DNA of 48,559 nt from Spongospora subterranea f. sp. subterranea (Eukaryota > Endomyxa: Phytomyxea > Phytomyxea > Plasmodiophorida). A model generated the notes under the pieces. It was given only the letters and a program-made list of their open reading frames with translations, was not told where the DNA came from and did not search any database. Of the stretch, positions 30,984-41,852 are shown one piece after another. Made by a program: the position numbers and the translations under genes. Every line of letters begins with the position of its first letter. Position 1 is the first letter of the stretch. The stretch spans positions 1-48,559 of the forward strand of contig JAUGWO010000079.1 in the NCBI GenBank assembly GCA_049724395.1. Direction: 5' to 3'.

Positions 30984-33280
30984 CTACCTCCCCTTTTTTA
31001 AATCCCGATTAGGTGTGTCCGGATAATTGTCATGAAATTTAGCGATGGCTTCCCGCAGCGGAGGAGAGTTATCTGCAAGCTCTCGCGCTGGCTCCCAGGA
31101 ACGTTCGGATGGAGGATAACCTTCCCAGTCCACTAAGTATTGCAGCTGATTGCGGTAGAACCTAGAATCCAGAATATCCTTAACGATGAATAACGGTTCT
31201 GTTGATTCCGCAGGTATGAAATTGGGTTCAGGAGGACAATCTTGAGCTCGCCCAGCAATGTCGTTCCTGTGATATGGCTCAATCTGCGAGACGTGGAACG
31301 TGTTATGCACTCGCCAAGATGCAGGCAATTGCCATGAAAATGTTACGTCGTTAACCTTCGCGATGATCGGGAAGGGTCCTGCGAATCTGTCGTCGAGCTC
31401 AGGACAAGGTCGAGTTGTATTCCAATCGATTCTCTTCACCATGACTAACTCGCCCAGTGAATATGCGGGAGCCTCAGAACGTTTGTTATCGGCATATTGT
31501 TTCATCGAAATCACGGCCTGTTCAAGTTGTCGTCGTAAAAATAAACGAATGCTTCGTAAATGGTTTGCCCTTTCATCAGCGGACGGATTCGCTTGTGATT
31601 GGCAGAATGATGGGACCTCGATGGTGCGGGGATGGAACCCATAGTTTGCGAAAAATGGGGAAACTTTGGTCGATGAGTGTTCGGTGTTGTTGTATTGGAA
31701 TTCAGCCAGCGCCAACCAATCTTCCCAGTCATCCTGCTGGTAGGAAGTAAACGTCCTTGAATACTGCTCTACAACTTGGTTAACCCTTTCTGTCTGTCCG
31801 TTGGTCTGCGGGTGTCTCGACGTAGATAGTTTCCGTTGAATCAGTAGCCGTTGGAGAAGGCATTTCCAAAATCCTGCAACCATCTGCGGGCCACGGTCTG
31901 ATACAATATCGTCTGGGAGTCCCTGAAGCCGGAACACTTGTCGTAGCATCAATTCAGCCAACTGTGGCGATGTGATTGATTCTTTACAAGCAATAAAATG
32001 CGCCATTTTTCGACAAACGATCAACCACAACGAGAATTGAGTCGAAACCGTTGGATTTGGGTAGTTTGACTATGAAGTCTAATGAAATTGATCGCCATAA
32101 ATCCGTTGGAATGGGTAACGGGTTTAAAAGTCCTGGTGGTGCCTTGCGCTGCAATTTGGTTCGCTGGCACCGATCACACGATTTGACGTAGCGTCGAACG
32201 AAATCATTCATTCCGGACCACCAAAAATGTCGTTGCACTGCTTGAAGCGTTTTCCGCCGACCTAAGTGACCTCCCAATGAGGCGTCATGGAGCTGTGTGA
32301 GTACTTTGAGTTGCGCCGTTTCTCTAGGTACTACAAGTGCCTGTTTTTTGTACAATAACCCGTCATGAACGTGAAAGGGCTTGGTGACGTGGCGGATTTG
32401 TTGCTGAGCTGCAGAATCGTGTGATTGAGATTCTCTGATAATATTAATGAGACCCTCCAGACCGGATTGAATTGCATTCAATTCTAGTGGAGCAACGCTA
32501 AGGCTGTCTTCTGGTAGTAAACAAGTTCGCTGCTGTTGCCACACGGGATCATTAGGCTTGTATCTCGTACTCAGGGCGTCTCGACAAGGCGTCTGGTTGC
32601 CCAGAGAGTGAACCAGCACGATGATGTATCACATAATCATATTCCGACAATATCATAGACCAGCGTGCTTGTCGTCGGTTGAGAAGCTTCGATGATCAAA
32701 AATAACGGAGATTATTATGGTCAGAGAGGATTTTAATCTTGTGTGGACTACCTTCTAAGTAATGTCGCCAACGGGAAATAGCCACCACGACCGCCAGTAA
32801 TTCCTTGTCGTGCGTCTCGTAGTTGATTTCTGCCGGTTTGAGTTTGCGTGAATGGAATGCAATCGGGCGTAATTTTCCATCAGTCTGAACCTGCGATAAT
32901 ATCATGCCGATCGCGAAGTCGGAAGCGTCGGTCTCCACTATACACGGTGCAGAAGGGATGAAATGGGCTAATATTGGTGCTTGAAGGAAGGCCCGTTTGA
33001 TTGCGTCAAAAGATGCTTGATGCTGAGGTTGCCAAGAAAACGGTACATCCTTCTTAGTCAGCTCGTATAGTGGTGCTGCGTATTGGGAGTAATGAGAGAT
33101 GAAATCACACGGTAAAAGTTGGCGAATCCCAAAAAACATTGAATCCCCTTGACGGACGTCGGTGTTTGCCACGAGGTGATATTGGAGGTTTTCTCTGGAT
33201 CCATTTCGATTCCTTGCGGGCTGATGATGTAACCCAGAAATTCTACACGTCGAACTCCAAAAGCGCATTTCTCCAGCTTG
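30802..33280 (-). mobile_element. gypsy-3: partial Ty3/gypsy element inserted in copia-1
   Basis: Fossil Ty3/gypsy element on the minus strand. From right to left: RT C-terminal part (AKLEKCAFGVRRVEFLGY), RNase H (VETDASDFAIGMILSQ), integrase (HDASLGGHLGRRKT, CDRCQRTK, DRGPQMVAGFWK, HPQTNGQTERVN), and a chromodomain-like end (YLVDWEGYPPSERSWEPA near 31100). A polypurine tract (AAAAAAGGGGAGGTAG) and a 3' LTR (30802-30983) follow. The 5' portion is absent; the dispersed repeat at 33281 takes its place. About four breaks. It is younger than copia-1, which it interrupts. Confidence 0.87.
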
Positions 33281-33505
33281 GCACGCAGGTTGTTGAGCAT
33301 GCGAGGAACGAACCTCTTGAAAAATATACAGCTAATTTGTAATAATGCGACTTGGGTTCAAGGCATTGTGGTGTTCCGTACAGGGAATTTCCCCCGTGTC
33401 CAACCAATGGTTAGAGGGTTTTAGTGAGTCGGGTCATGGGATCAACCTCACACTATCACAATGTCGGTCAGACAGCAGAACATTCAGCGAAGGTAATATT
33501 GTCGG
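33281..33505 (+). repeat. Dispersed SINE-like repeat, copy 1
   Basis: Shares GAGGAACGAACCTCTTGAAA, then ATGCGACTTGGGTTCAAGGC with 47266-47350. It shares GTGTTCCGTA..GGAATTTCCCC, TTTTAGTGAGTCGGGTCA and AACCTCACACTA with 39650-39725. Within it, CCAATGGTTAGAGG and GGTCATGGGATCAACC sit about 30 bp apart, resembling the A and B boxes of a tRNA-derived SINE head. It abuts truncated gypsy-3. Confidence 0.55.
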
Positions 33506-33509
33506 GCGA

Positions 33510-33950
33510 ATGAGCTTTGACACCAAGTTCGTCTTGGCCCTCTTTCGCATCAGGTCACCTCCATCCATGCTGAGATGAGAGTCAGACTCTCATCCATTGA
33601 CATGTTCTTCCCTCGGGCGGGACGCTCAGCCAGTGCCTCCGCCTCGACGTCATTTGGCGTTCATTTGAGGCGGGACTTTAAAATCCTGTACCCAGCAACA
33701 GGCAAATTCTATAAACGCACTCCGTGGCGCAACATCTTTTGGGTTTGTACCACGGTGTATCCCGTGGTGTATTATACACCACCAAGATACACCTGAATGT
33801 AAAATTTTACACTTTGTACCACCCGGTGGATCACGCATTTTTTCTCGGTGGTACAAATTTTAGGTTTACACCACGGAGTATACCATGCGATGGATATGCT
33901 CTAATTAGGGTACTAATGATAGGTAATTAGGTATGTAGGTCTGACTGTGC
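33510..33950. repeat. Gene-less stretch with MITE-like inverted motifs
   Basis: Between 33735 and 33890 the motif TTTGTACCACGGTGTA occurs repeatedly in both orientations (also GTACCACCCGGTGG, CGGTGGTACAAATTT, TACACCACGGAGTA). The right edge, GCGATGGATATGCTCTAA at about 33888-33905, resembles the Harbinger end GCGGTGGAGATGCTCTAA. This suggests a small non-autonomous Harbinger relative. A matching left end was not found. No gene is seen. Confidence 0.35.
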
Positions 33951-33951
33951 G

Positions 33952-35724
33952 GTGGCTTTTTTCTACCGCGCGCGGTTCAACCGCGCGAGATGCTTGGACA
34001 CAATCACCCCGCTATTCGACTGCGCGTGCCACGGCATCGAGATGATGTTTGCTGCCACCAAGTCGGGGAAATGGTGGGAGTCGGCTGCTGCTAGGGATAA
34101 TAGTGGAGGGATGCCTGGAGTCTTCCCCGATGATACTAACAATCCTAGGAGGCAGCAGCAGTCAAGAAAATGGATCATTAGACATGGAAACCCGGGCTCT
34201 GGTGGCTCTATGTTATTACATAGGCAACCAACGACAACGCCCAACCCCTGCAATGAAGAGGCCTGGCCAAATCATTGTACCTGTACTAGTCATAGAACAG
34301 GATTAACAGAAACGGATTACAGACATGGAATGAATGCTATGAAATATGGAAACATATGGATATCAGATAAGATTAACAGCAACGGACTCACAGAAATTAT
34401 TATTTTAAGGCTCAAAACACCAATCAGATACAATCACGTGATAGGGGGAAAAAATGCAAATAGAAAACATAGTAAAGTACAAGGAAAACATGGTAGAAAT
34501 AGCGATATTACAGAAAATAGAGAAGCAATGCATAAATACGAGACTATGGCCATAGATATCAATCCTGCCCACAGCCCACACAGAGAAAATAGTCTACATA
34601 GTTTAGCACATTGTCGGGGAATGTCTTTGATACATCGCCCCGAGAAGCAGAAAGGAACAGGAGGAAATAGCACCGGATTACATACCACTTGTAGCCTAAC
34701 AATTGATCACAACAAATATGTTTTTAAAGATGTGATTGGAGTAGGACATTTAAACTGTGCATTCGAAGCAATCAGAACATCAGGAGCAATACCAGACATT
34801 ACTGTTCAGCAATTACGTAGAAAAATATGTGACTACGCCAGAGACCCAAATCAGGGAAGAACAATAGCGACAAAAATACTGAATTACGCTGGATCATTAC
34901 CCAACAACGAAAATTGTACTCTTGATCAATATCTAGACATAATGGAACAGGACCGGCAATGGGCTGGATTGTTCGAGTTTACAGTAGCAGCCTTTATGTA
35001 TAAGATCAACATAATCATAATCAGTCAGGCAACAATACCTCTGACCAGAGATATAAAAAAATGGATCGAATCGTGTTTCCCAAAATTCAGAGACAACGTT
35101 CATTGGAAGAGTACGATCTATGTACTACACCACATGCATGGAAAACCATCAACCCCTATGGGACATAGTAGACTGAATTATTATGGGACTCTATTTCCAA
35201 TTGATGAAGACACTCTGATCAATAGTAACATTACAACAATACATGACCAATGTGAGAAATACGTTGAAAATTACATTGGGAAACAACAACATCGGACAAT
35301 GGTCTCATTAAAGATAACTGACGACGAACCATTGGACAACAAAATTGAAACACCAACGACATCCTCAATTCAGCCGAACAATAGTCTGTTAACTGGGGAG
35401 AACGAACAAGACCAACACACAATGCTGACACCAAAAAACAGGACCAGCGAATTACTGCAAAAACTGGAAAAGCTTAGCATGGTCACAAGCCACAAAACCA
35501 ACAGAAGTCCACAACATAGGGTATCTAGAGACAATGACTCAATCCAACGTTTAAATCAATCTCACTACGTGATTAATAACAGCGACAACATTTCCGGTAA
35601 CATTGGAAAAAAAGACAATAATCAAACAAAGAAAGAAGAGCTACTACAAGAACTTCAAAAGGCAAGGTTCACCGAAAAATACTCACACAACGATGCTCCT
35701 CAACCAAACAAAAAAGACAACTGA
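33952..35724 (+). CDS. LINE-B ORF1 with OTU-like cysteine protease domain
   Basis: A 590-residue open frame; the true start is unclear (the frame opens with GTG, and ATGs follow near residue 31). Residues 1-230 are basic and low in recognisable motifs. Residues 255-415 are OTU-like: YVFKDVIGVGHLNCAFEAIR (Cys269), QWAGLFEFTVAAFMYKI, and GHSRLNYYGTLFPIDE. LINE-A has His-Tyr at the last box (NHYATLFP); here it is Tyr-Tyr (residues 410-411), so the predicted catalytic His is lost in this copy. Two extra residues in GVGHLNC also disturb the Cys box. The C-terminal 175 residues are polar, with a coiled-coil-like ELLQKLEKLS. It ends 60 nt before the APE domain, which is in the -1 frame. Confidence 0.75.
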   Translation: MAFFYRARFNRARCLDTITPLFDCACHGIEMMFAATKSGKWWESAAARDNSGGMPGVFPDDTNNPRRQQQSRKWIIRHGNPGSGGSMLLHRQPTTTPNPCNEEAWPNHCTCTSHRTGLTETDYRHGMNAMKYGNIWISDKINSNGLTEIIILRLKTPIRYNHVIGGKNANRKHSKVQGKHGRNSDITENREAMHKYETMAIDINPAHSPHRENSLHSLAHCRGMSLIHRPEKQKGTGGNSTGLHTTCSLTIDHNKYVFKDVIGVGHLNCAFEAIRTSGAIPDITVQQLRRKICDYARDPNQGRTIATKILNYAGSLPNNENCTLDQYLDIMEQDRQWAGLFEFTVAAFMYKINIIIISQATIPLTRDIKKWIESCFPKFRDNVHWKSTIYVLHHMHGKPSTPMGHSRLNYYGTLFPIDEDTLINSNITTIHDQCEKYVENYIGKQQHRTMVSLKITDDEPLDNKIETPTTSSIQPNNSLLTGENEQDQHTMLTPKNRTSELLQKLEKLSMVTSHKTNRSPQHRVSRDNDSIQRLNQSHYVINNSDNISGNIGKKDNNQTKKEELLQELQKARFTEKYSHNDAPQPNKKDN

Positions 35725-38700
35725 AAATAACACAATGCTTTGCGAGCCTTAACGGTAAAGCGAAACAAGAAAAGAGTAACCGAAATTTGATTATAGCACA
35801 ATGGAACGCATGTTCATTAAGCGAGGAGAAGTCAACCGAACTGGCACTTTTTGCGAATCAACACCTAATAGATGTAATCTGTATTGCAGAGCTAAGCCAT
35901 AGACGTAATATACATGGATTCCCACACTACGAATGTGATGATCGATACACACAATCAGGAATTTTTTAGCGAGAACATGTCAAAACTGAAAAACTACATC
36001 CACCGGCAATTCAATGTTTTGGACAATTCGCTATTACAACACAAATTGTAAAATTATACGACGAAATGATACTGATACACACATATATCCCACCTGATAT
36101 CGACAGACAAACTAGAAGAGCATACTGGAAGCAGATTGAAATCTTCTCAGAAACAAGAGACGAGTCCATTCTCATCACAGGAGACCTAAATACTAGAGAT
36201 AAGAGATTTGGCACAAATCATAAAGAAAACCACACATACATAGACGGAATACTAGAGGAGTTCAGAATTATGAACAATCCTGAAATACCAACCAGAGAGA
36301 ACAACACATTGGATATCACACTGGCGAATAGGAAGATGGCAAAACAGATTGTGAACTTCGAAATCCAAACAGGCCTGAGTAGTGATCATCTTCCAACAAC
36401 AATCGAAACCAGCATTAGAGGCAAAACTAACCACAGATCAACAATTGATAGGAAAAGGGTAAAAAAACTTGACAATAGATCAACAGCAAAGGCACTAGTG
36501 ACAGCCATTGAAAACCAATCTGATAACACTATGGGACTGTCCAAATTCACTACAATGCTACAGCAAAGCATAAAATACCGATACGTTAGATTGAACAGAT
36601 GCAAGTTCTGGAACGTACACCTGAAAGAGGCACTTAAACTGAGAAACAAACTCAGACGCAAATTGCACACAGCGATACTCTCACACAAAAATGAAGCACA
36701 AATCACACAGAGAAAAGAAGCACTAAACAAAGCTGCTATAGAATTTAAGAAACAATACGTCAAAGCCAAAAACAAGCACCTGACAAAAATGGTCAAAACA
36801 GCGTGTGAGGATAAGACAGGAGCACAAATCTGGAGACTGGTAAAACAGATCAGCCCACAAACAAACAAAAGAAGAAACAAATATGAAACTTACACCAACG
36901 AAGCAAAAGAAGAGGTAGAGAACATCGCCTCGAAGTTCGAAGAAATCTAATTGTGCACCAGATCTCACACTGACAGAAATAGAAAAGATGGAGCACGAAC
37001 TGCTCCTTGCAGAATTATTGAAGGAACGATTGGAAACACCAACAGCGAATATAACCACCAGAGAACTGGAAAGAGCAGTTAAAAAAGCCAACAGCAAATC
37101 TGCTGGAGGAATAGACGGAATCCCCAACAGCCTGATTAAACATATGTGCACAAATCACATAATCAAGGACACATTCCTGAAAGCAATCAATACCGACATC
37201 ATCGACACTGGGTGCTTTCCACAGGAAATGAAGATCGCCAAAATACGGCCACTACCCAAAGCGAAACCAGGAGAATATCGACCGATATCATTATTACCAA
37301 ACATAGCAAAGATTGTGGAAGGAATAATTGAACATAGAATAAGACAACTAGCGAGCGAACACATACCAGATAACCAATCTGGATGTCGGCCAGCACACAG
37401 CACAACCCATGCATTGTTAAGACTGCTACATAATGCAGGATTAGCGGCGGCAAAAGATCAACAATTCGCCATGATTGTATACGACTTCATGAAGTTGCAT
37501 TCGATAGAGTGCAACGAACACTGCTAATCCAGAAAATGAGGAGAATGGGGATAGATCCATATCTGATATTACTGATTAATGACTGGCTAACAAACAGACT
37601 CTTTGAGGTGAATTATAGAAACACCTCTTCCAAATTGCATAGACAGGAGAATGGTATTCCACAGGGATCCAGTATAAGTGTGTTGCTGTGGATAATCTAC
37701 ATATATGACGCCCCTTTAGAGACTAAGAACAGTAATGTGTATGTGGATGACACAACACAATGGGCTATTGGTGACACAAAACAGGAAGTACTAACAAAAT
37801 TGAGAAGAGATAGCATCAAACTACAGCAATGGTGTAAAGACAACAGGATCAAAATCCAATGGCTCAAAACAAACTATTCAATGAATACTCACCCACAGAC
37901 AAATTAACTATAAATGGACAAACGATCCAGACAACAAAAACAGTGCAATATCTCGGAGCAACGCTGAACGCCAATAACGAAAATAACCACTCAACTTTCA
38001 CTATTCAACTGACAGAAGTGGCAAACGATATAAGGAAACGATGTAAACTGGCACGAGAAATGAGAAAATACCGGATACCATACAGAACATATCAACAGAT
38101 ATGTCGAGGATTTATAGGAGGGAAACTGAACTATTACCTACCCTGGTTGGCAGGAGAAATCAACAAGAACATGAGTAGGACATTGCGGCCCATTGAGACA
38201 GCATATAAGGACTATATGAGAACATATACAGGGTGCTTCAAATCAACACCAATCCCTATATTACATGCAATATCAGGATTCCCATTACTGAGAGATAAAA
38301 TCATCACAGAAACAACAATGACAGTACTCGCTGCTCAGGCAAATGGGACATTATTGGGCAGAGAATACACAGAATGGAATGGAGAAGGAGATGGATGGAC
38401 ACCACTTGGAGAAGTCTGGAAAGCACTCAAAGAGAGAGTGCCAGATGGATTCGAGAACATTCATGCGAAAACAGAAATATCGCCGGACATCCTTGAAGGA
38501 CTATATAAGATTAGATTTCACACATCAAATAGAAAAAAAGCGATCAAGAAACACAAAAAAGGAAAACTATTACCAAAGAACCCAGATATCGAGCTGTGGA
38601 CGGATGGAAGTTTCAAACGCGATCAGGGTGGAGGTGCAGCAGCACTTCTAATAGACAATCGCAAAAGGAACGAAAACCCCGAAATAGAGGCAGAGGAGAT

Positions 38701-39541
38701 CGAATCAACAGTCAAATTAGGACCGAAAGTGACGTCCTCGTATGAATGTGAGATTATCGCATTGAACATTGGATTGGACATAGCTATTAACCAAGATTAT
38801 CGAGGCACAACAATTCATATTATGACAGATTCACTGTCATGGATGAACCAGCTAAAATCACTACCGACAAAGCCAAGAAGAGTTAACGCCGTCGTTGCCG
38901 AATGTGCTAAAAAACTGGCAGAGCTAACCAACGAGAACCAAGTAGATATACACTTTATTCCTAGCCATGTACCAGACATGGATAAGAATGAATCGGTAGA
39001 CCACACGATTCAACCGCCAAAAACAATCAACATAGGAAGGAGCGAAGAGATTGACGAAATCGCTAAACAAGCAATAGAAACAGGAGATGATATAGAACAT
39101 GATCCGTTCTTGTCATCATTTAAACTACAATTGAAGAAGACTGAAACCCAAAAACGAGACGAATATATTGGACGAAGCGTCAAAATGAGTGGATTCGCTG
39201 GTTAACCAGACAGGTTACCTTACATGAAGCGACAACCCAATACCTGTGAAAAAGCCAGCTGGCCCCAACCCGAACTAAATCGAGCTCGAACAGGACACTC
39301 TTGTGCCCGACAACATCTGAAGAATCTGAAAATGGAAGTGAGTGACGTATGCCGACACTGTAATGAACGTATAGAGACAGTAGAGCACCAAGTACTACAC
39401 TGCGCAGCCCTACAAAGAAAGTTACAGCACAGCAGAGCCGAATTTGACAAACTAGGGACGGATTTCGAAACAGCACTATGGGCACATCCAACAGAAATGA
39501 ATCGAATACTGAACAAAGCACGACGAAGAGGATGTTTTATC
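35725..39541 (+). pseudogene. LINE-B ORF2: APE endonuclease, RT, RNase H, CCHC; broken
   Basis: APE: LIIAQWNACSLSEEKS (35787), HTYIPPDIDRQTR, ITGDLNTRDKRFG, NNTLDITLANR, LSSDHLPTTI (36390). RT: PLPKAKPGEYRPISLLPN (37250), YDFMK (37485), NGIPQGSSISVLLW (37660), VYVDDTTQW (37745). RNase H: ELWTDGSFKRDQGGGAAALL (38592), SSYECEIIAL, IMTDSLSW, FIPSHVPDMDKNESVD (38960) with about 20 extra residues before the usual D..AK.A helix. C-terminus: LNRARTGHSCARQHL, CRHCNERIETVEHQVLHC. Breaks: TAG at 35967-35969 where LINE-A has Trp; frame changes between 36950 and 36990, near 37490 and near 37880; and a stop at 39203-39205. RNase H to zinc segment are in one frame apart from that last stop. Confidence 0.87.
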
Positions 39542-39584
39542 TGATTAAGGCTTTACGAGAGAGGAGAAACCCTCTTAAAAACTC

Positions 39585-39790
39585 CCAGAGGAGAAAACCT
39601 CTTTAAACAATCAGCTGGCTTGCAATGAAGGCGACATGTCCTACAGCAATGGTGTTCCGTAAGGAATTTCCCCTGTGTCCCAATGGGTTTCGGGGTTTTA
39701 GTGAGTCGGGTCACCCCAACCTCACACTACCATTGTTTGTAGAGCAGAATGCTGAGCAACATATAGCGAAGGTTCTTATCACAAACGCAG
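39585..39790 (+). repeat. Dispersed SINE-like repeat, copy 2, at the LINE-B tail
   Basis: Parallels copy 1 in order: GAGGAGAAAACCTCTTTAAA, CAGCTGGCTTGCAATGAAGG, GGTGTTCCGTAAGGAATTTC, TTTTAGTGAGTCGGGTCACC, AACCTCACACTACC, TATAGCGAAGGTTC. The first part is continuous with the LINE-B 3' tail, so either the repeat borrows the LINE tail or LINE-B inserted beside it. The tRNA-like boxes are more decayed here. Confidence 0.55.
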
Positions 39791-39959
39791 GAGTTTGTGC
39801 CCAGATGGCGAGCAATCATCATCTGGCCCTAGAGTAGATATTGGGTACTACAGACCTAACACAAACGTGTTGAACTCAATCACAAAAAAAATAAATTTTT
39901 TTTGCGCACATTCTTGCGCAGGGTTTATTCAATCTGGAAACAATTCTAATGTCTTTGAT

Positions 39960-40783
39960 CAAACCGGTTTCAAACCGTTTCGAATCAGTTTGCACCCGGT
40001 TGTGATCAACCAGTTGCCATCCCTATTCGCGATATCGCCATCCATCAAAACCCCTTAACAAATGATCAAGCGGGAAGATTCCGGACGAAATCGGTGCCCT
40101 ATCAGACAAGCGCGTACGCAGTCCGTCCGAAAAACCCGAAGCCTTCGTACACTGTGCGGAGATCCGTACGGGGAGCGGGAGTGTTGGCCAAACCATTGAC
40201 CCGAAATTGTCCAAAATGCTGATCTCGTGTTATTTGGTATCGCCTATTCGCCTCATTCGTATTAGGATTCAGCGCCGCCCAACCCTGGGGCTTCAACGAC
40301 AGGGACGATTTCTTTAACTGCATCGAACAGTATGACAATATTTGGACCGATGACGTTAAGAACCCAGTCCTGCCAATCTCTTCTTCCAACATCCCGATAT
40401 CGGATCAACCTGAACCCTCGGCTCCCTCTGAATTATATGAAAAGCCTGCTGCGTTGGAAAATGTCAACGAAGATCAATTCAGATTCGACACAGTTTTCAA
40501 AGTTTGGGTTCCAGAATTTCCAAATTCTGATAAACGCATATTTGATCAGGCTCAGGCTCCCGCAGAATTTTTGCAGAATTTCAAAAAATATTGCTCCTGC
40601 TTCATGCAAAACTCGGTTCCATCTGAACTTATGGATGGATTAGTTAGTAATACCCTGTTTTGCCTGTGCAAAAATCGATATCGCAACGTGCTTTGGAATC
40701 CACACAAACTACAAGACATGCTGTTTTTCATCTTCAATCATGATGATGACAGTTTACAATCAAGTCTTCGGTTCGCGTGTTAA
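39960..40783 (+). CDS. Unrecognised gene-like region, upstream part
   Basis: One plus frame is open from about 39960 to 40783 except for a TGA near 40219, and it lacks an ATG. After the TGA it reads FASFVLGFSAAQPWGFNDRD, then acidic and Pro-rich SDQPEPSAPSELYEKPAALE, then VFKVWVPEFPNSDKRIFDQA and FKKYCSCFMQNSVPSELMDG, ending LRFAC at 40783. Composition is protein-like. The missing ATG suggests an upstream exon or a decayed gene. It overlaps the next frame by 44 nt in a different phase, so the two may be one gene with a frame change or short intron. No family recognised. Confidence 0.4.
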
Positions 40784-41852
40784 TCAGCTAAACACCCAGA
40801 CTGAGGTCATCACGTCTCCTGTCGATCCCAGTATGAAGTTCTCGAAGGATGTAATTATTAACTTGTCCATTATGTCGACGATGTTTCGAATGTCGTATAA
40901 AGCTCATTGGCTTCATCCCATACTGCGCCTGTTCTGGAATGCATCCTTGATATTGCTTGAATCATATGGGGCCTGCGGAAAGGATGTCATGAACGCCTTA
41001 CAATGCCATATACAGGCAACATTGATGCATGACAAACAATATTCTAAAGCGTGGGGTCTATTCGACAATCAATTGTTTAATCAATTATATTCTCTGTTGA
41101 GATGTCTCGCTGTATCCAAACCTGTTTATCGTTCACGCGCATGTATTTCTGCTCCCAAGTTTCCAGGTTCAAGGCCCCGTTATCGTGAACACCAAAAAAT
41201 TTACATAATCGTTGAGGCATTGAAAAATCTGGCAGAACGTAGGCGCAGATCCAAAACCGAAACGGTTCAGATTTCTGAAGTCAATGATGCTCTTATCGTG
41301 GCTCTGAACGATTTCCTTGAGATTACCGACCCATATATTGCTGATGTTGTCAAATCAATTGTCCTTCAACCAGATGATCAAACATTGCTTGCAAATTACG
41401 ATTACTTGTCTCCTCAATATGGCCCTCACCCCTCCCCCGTCCATCAGCTGCCTTTTGATCCCGAACGTGCATGGCCGGGGCCAGTACCGCGGGTATTGGG
41501 CAGGATGTCTGCGGTCTTCCAACTTGCATATTGTTCGACTCGGGATCGTCCTGTACTGAGCATTTTCTGGAATGCGGCATTAAAATTGCTTGATTTATAT
41601 GGGGCACGAGATGAGGATACTATGAATTCTTTAACACGCCATATTCAAAAAAAACTGGTATGCAGCCCATTGGATTCTACATTTGTGGCGGCCCCTCCCC
41701 GCACTGAATGGGTCATCCCTGAATGTTTGTTGAAAACTCTGGAGCAAGTCGTTGCTATTTTGATTCGAGAAGTCAAAGATGGAGACGCGAATACGGATCA
41801 GACAGTTTTCACAGAAAACCGCGATCTAGTTTGTCAAGGACAGGTTCACTGA
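40740..41852 (+). CDS. Unrecognised 370-residue protein with internal duplication
   Basis: An open frame starting with three tandem Mets. Two segments about 210 residues apart are clearly related: MSTMFRMSYKAHWLHPILRL FWNASLILLESYG near residues 45-80, and MSAVFQLAYCSTRDRPVLSI FWNAALKLLDLYG near 255-290. Each is followed by D-x-MN-x-L-x-x-HIQ. About 23 of 52 positions are identical. Each unit looks all-helical. Between them is a basic linker (RRRRSKTETVQISEVNDALI) and a second helical block; a Pro-rich stretch (YLSPQYGPHPSPVHQLPFDP) precedes unit 2. No signal peptide or catalytic motif is seen. I do not recognise the family. It may belong with the frame just upstream and could be a host gene or an element gene. 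Confidence 0.5.
   Translation: MMMTVYNQVFGSRVNQLNTQTEVITSPVDPSMKFSKDVIINLSIMSTMFRMSYKAHWLHPILRLFWNASLILLESYGACGKDVMNALQCHIQATLMHDKQYSKAWGLFDNQLFNQLYSLLRCLAVSKPVYRSRACISAPKFPGSRPRYREHQKIYIIVEALKNLAERRRRSKTETVQISEVNDALIVALNDFLEITDPYIADVVKSIVLQPDDQTLLANYDYLSPQYGPHPSPVHQLPFDPERAWPGPVPRVLGRMSAVFQLAYCSTRDRPVLSIFWNAALKLLDLYGARDEDTMNSLTRHIQKKLVCSPLDSTFVAAPPRTEWVIPECLLKTLEQVVAILIREVKDGDANTDQTVFTENRDLVCQGQVH

Larger units (their letters stand above)
33950..39600 (+). mobile_element. LINE-B: APE/RNase H LINE with OTU-like domain
   Basis: Relative of LINE-A in plus orientation. ORF1 (33952-35724) carries the OTU-like domain in its centre. ORF2 follows in the -1 frame with APE endonuclease, RT, RNase H and a C-terminal zinc-binding segment ending at 39541. 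No poly-A tail is visible; the tail (39541-39600) has short repeats of GAGGAGAAACCTCTT type. The 5' end is uncertain and no target duplication was found. The zinc knuckles seen in LINE-A ORF1 were not seen here, so the 5' part may be truncated or different. ORF2 carries a nonsense codon and about three frame changes, so this copy is dead. Confidence 0.87.

Noticed and set aside
33390-33450. A functional tRNA gene
   Set aside because: A- and B-box-like motifs are present but no acceptor or anticodon stem pairs; at best a tRNA-derived repeat.
39220-39521. Minus frames antisense to the LINE-B end
   Set aside because: Shadows of the zinc-binding LINE C-terminus on the plus strand.
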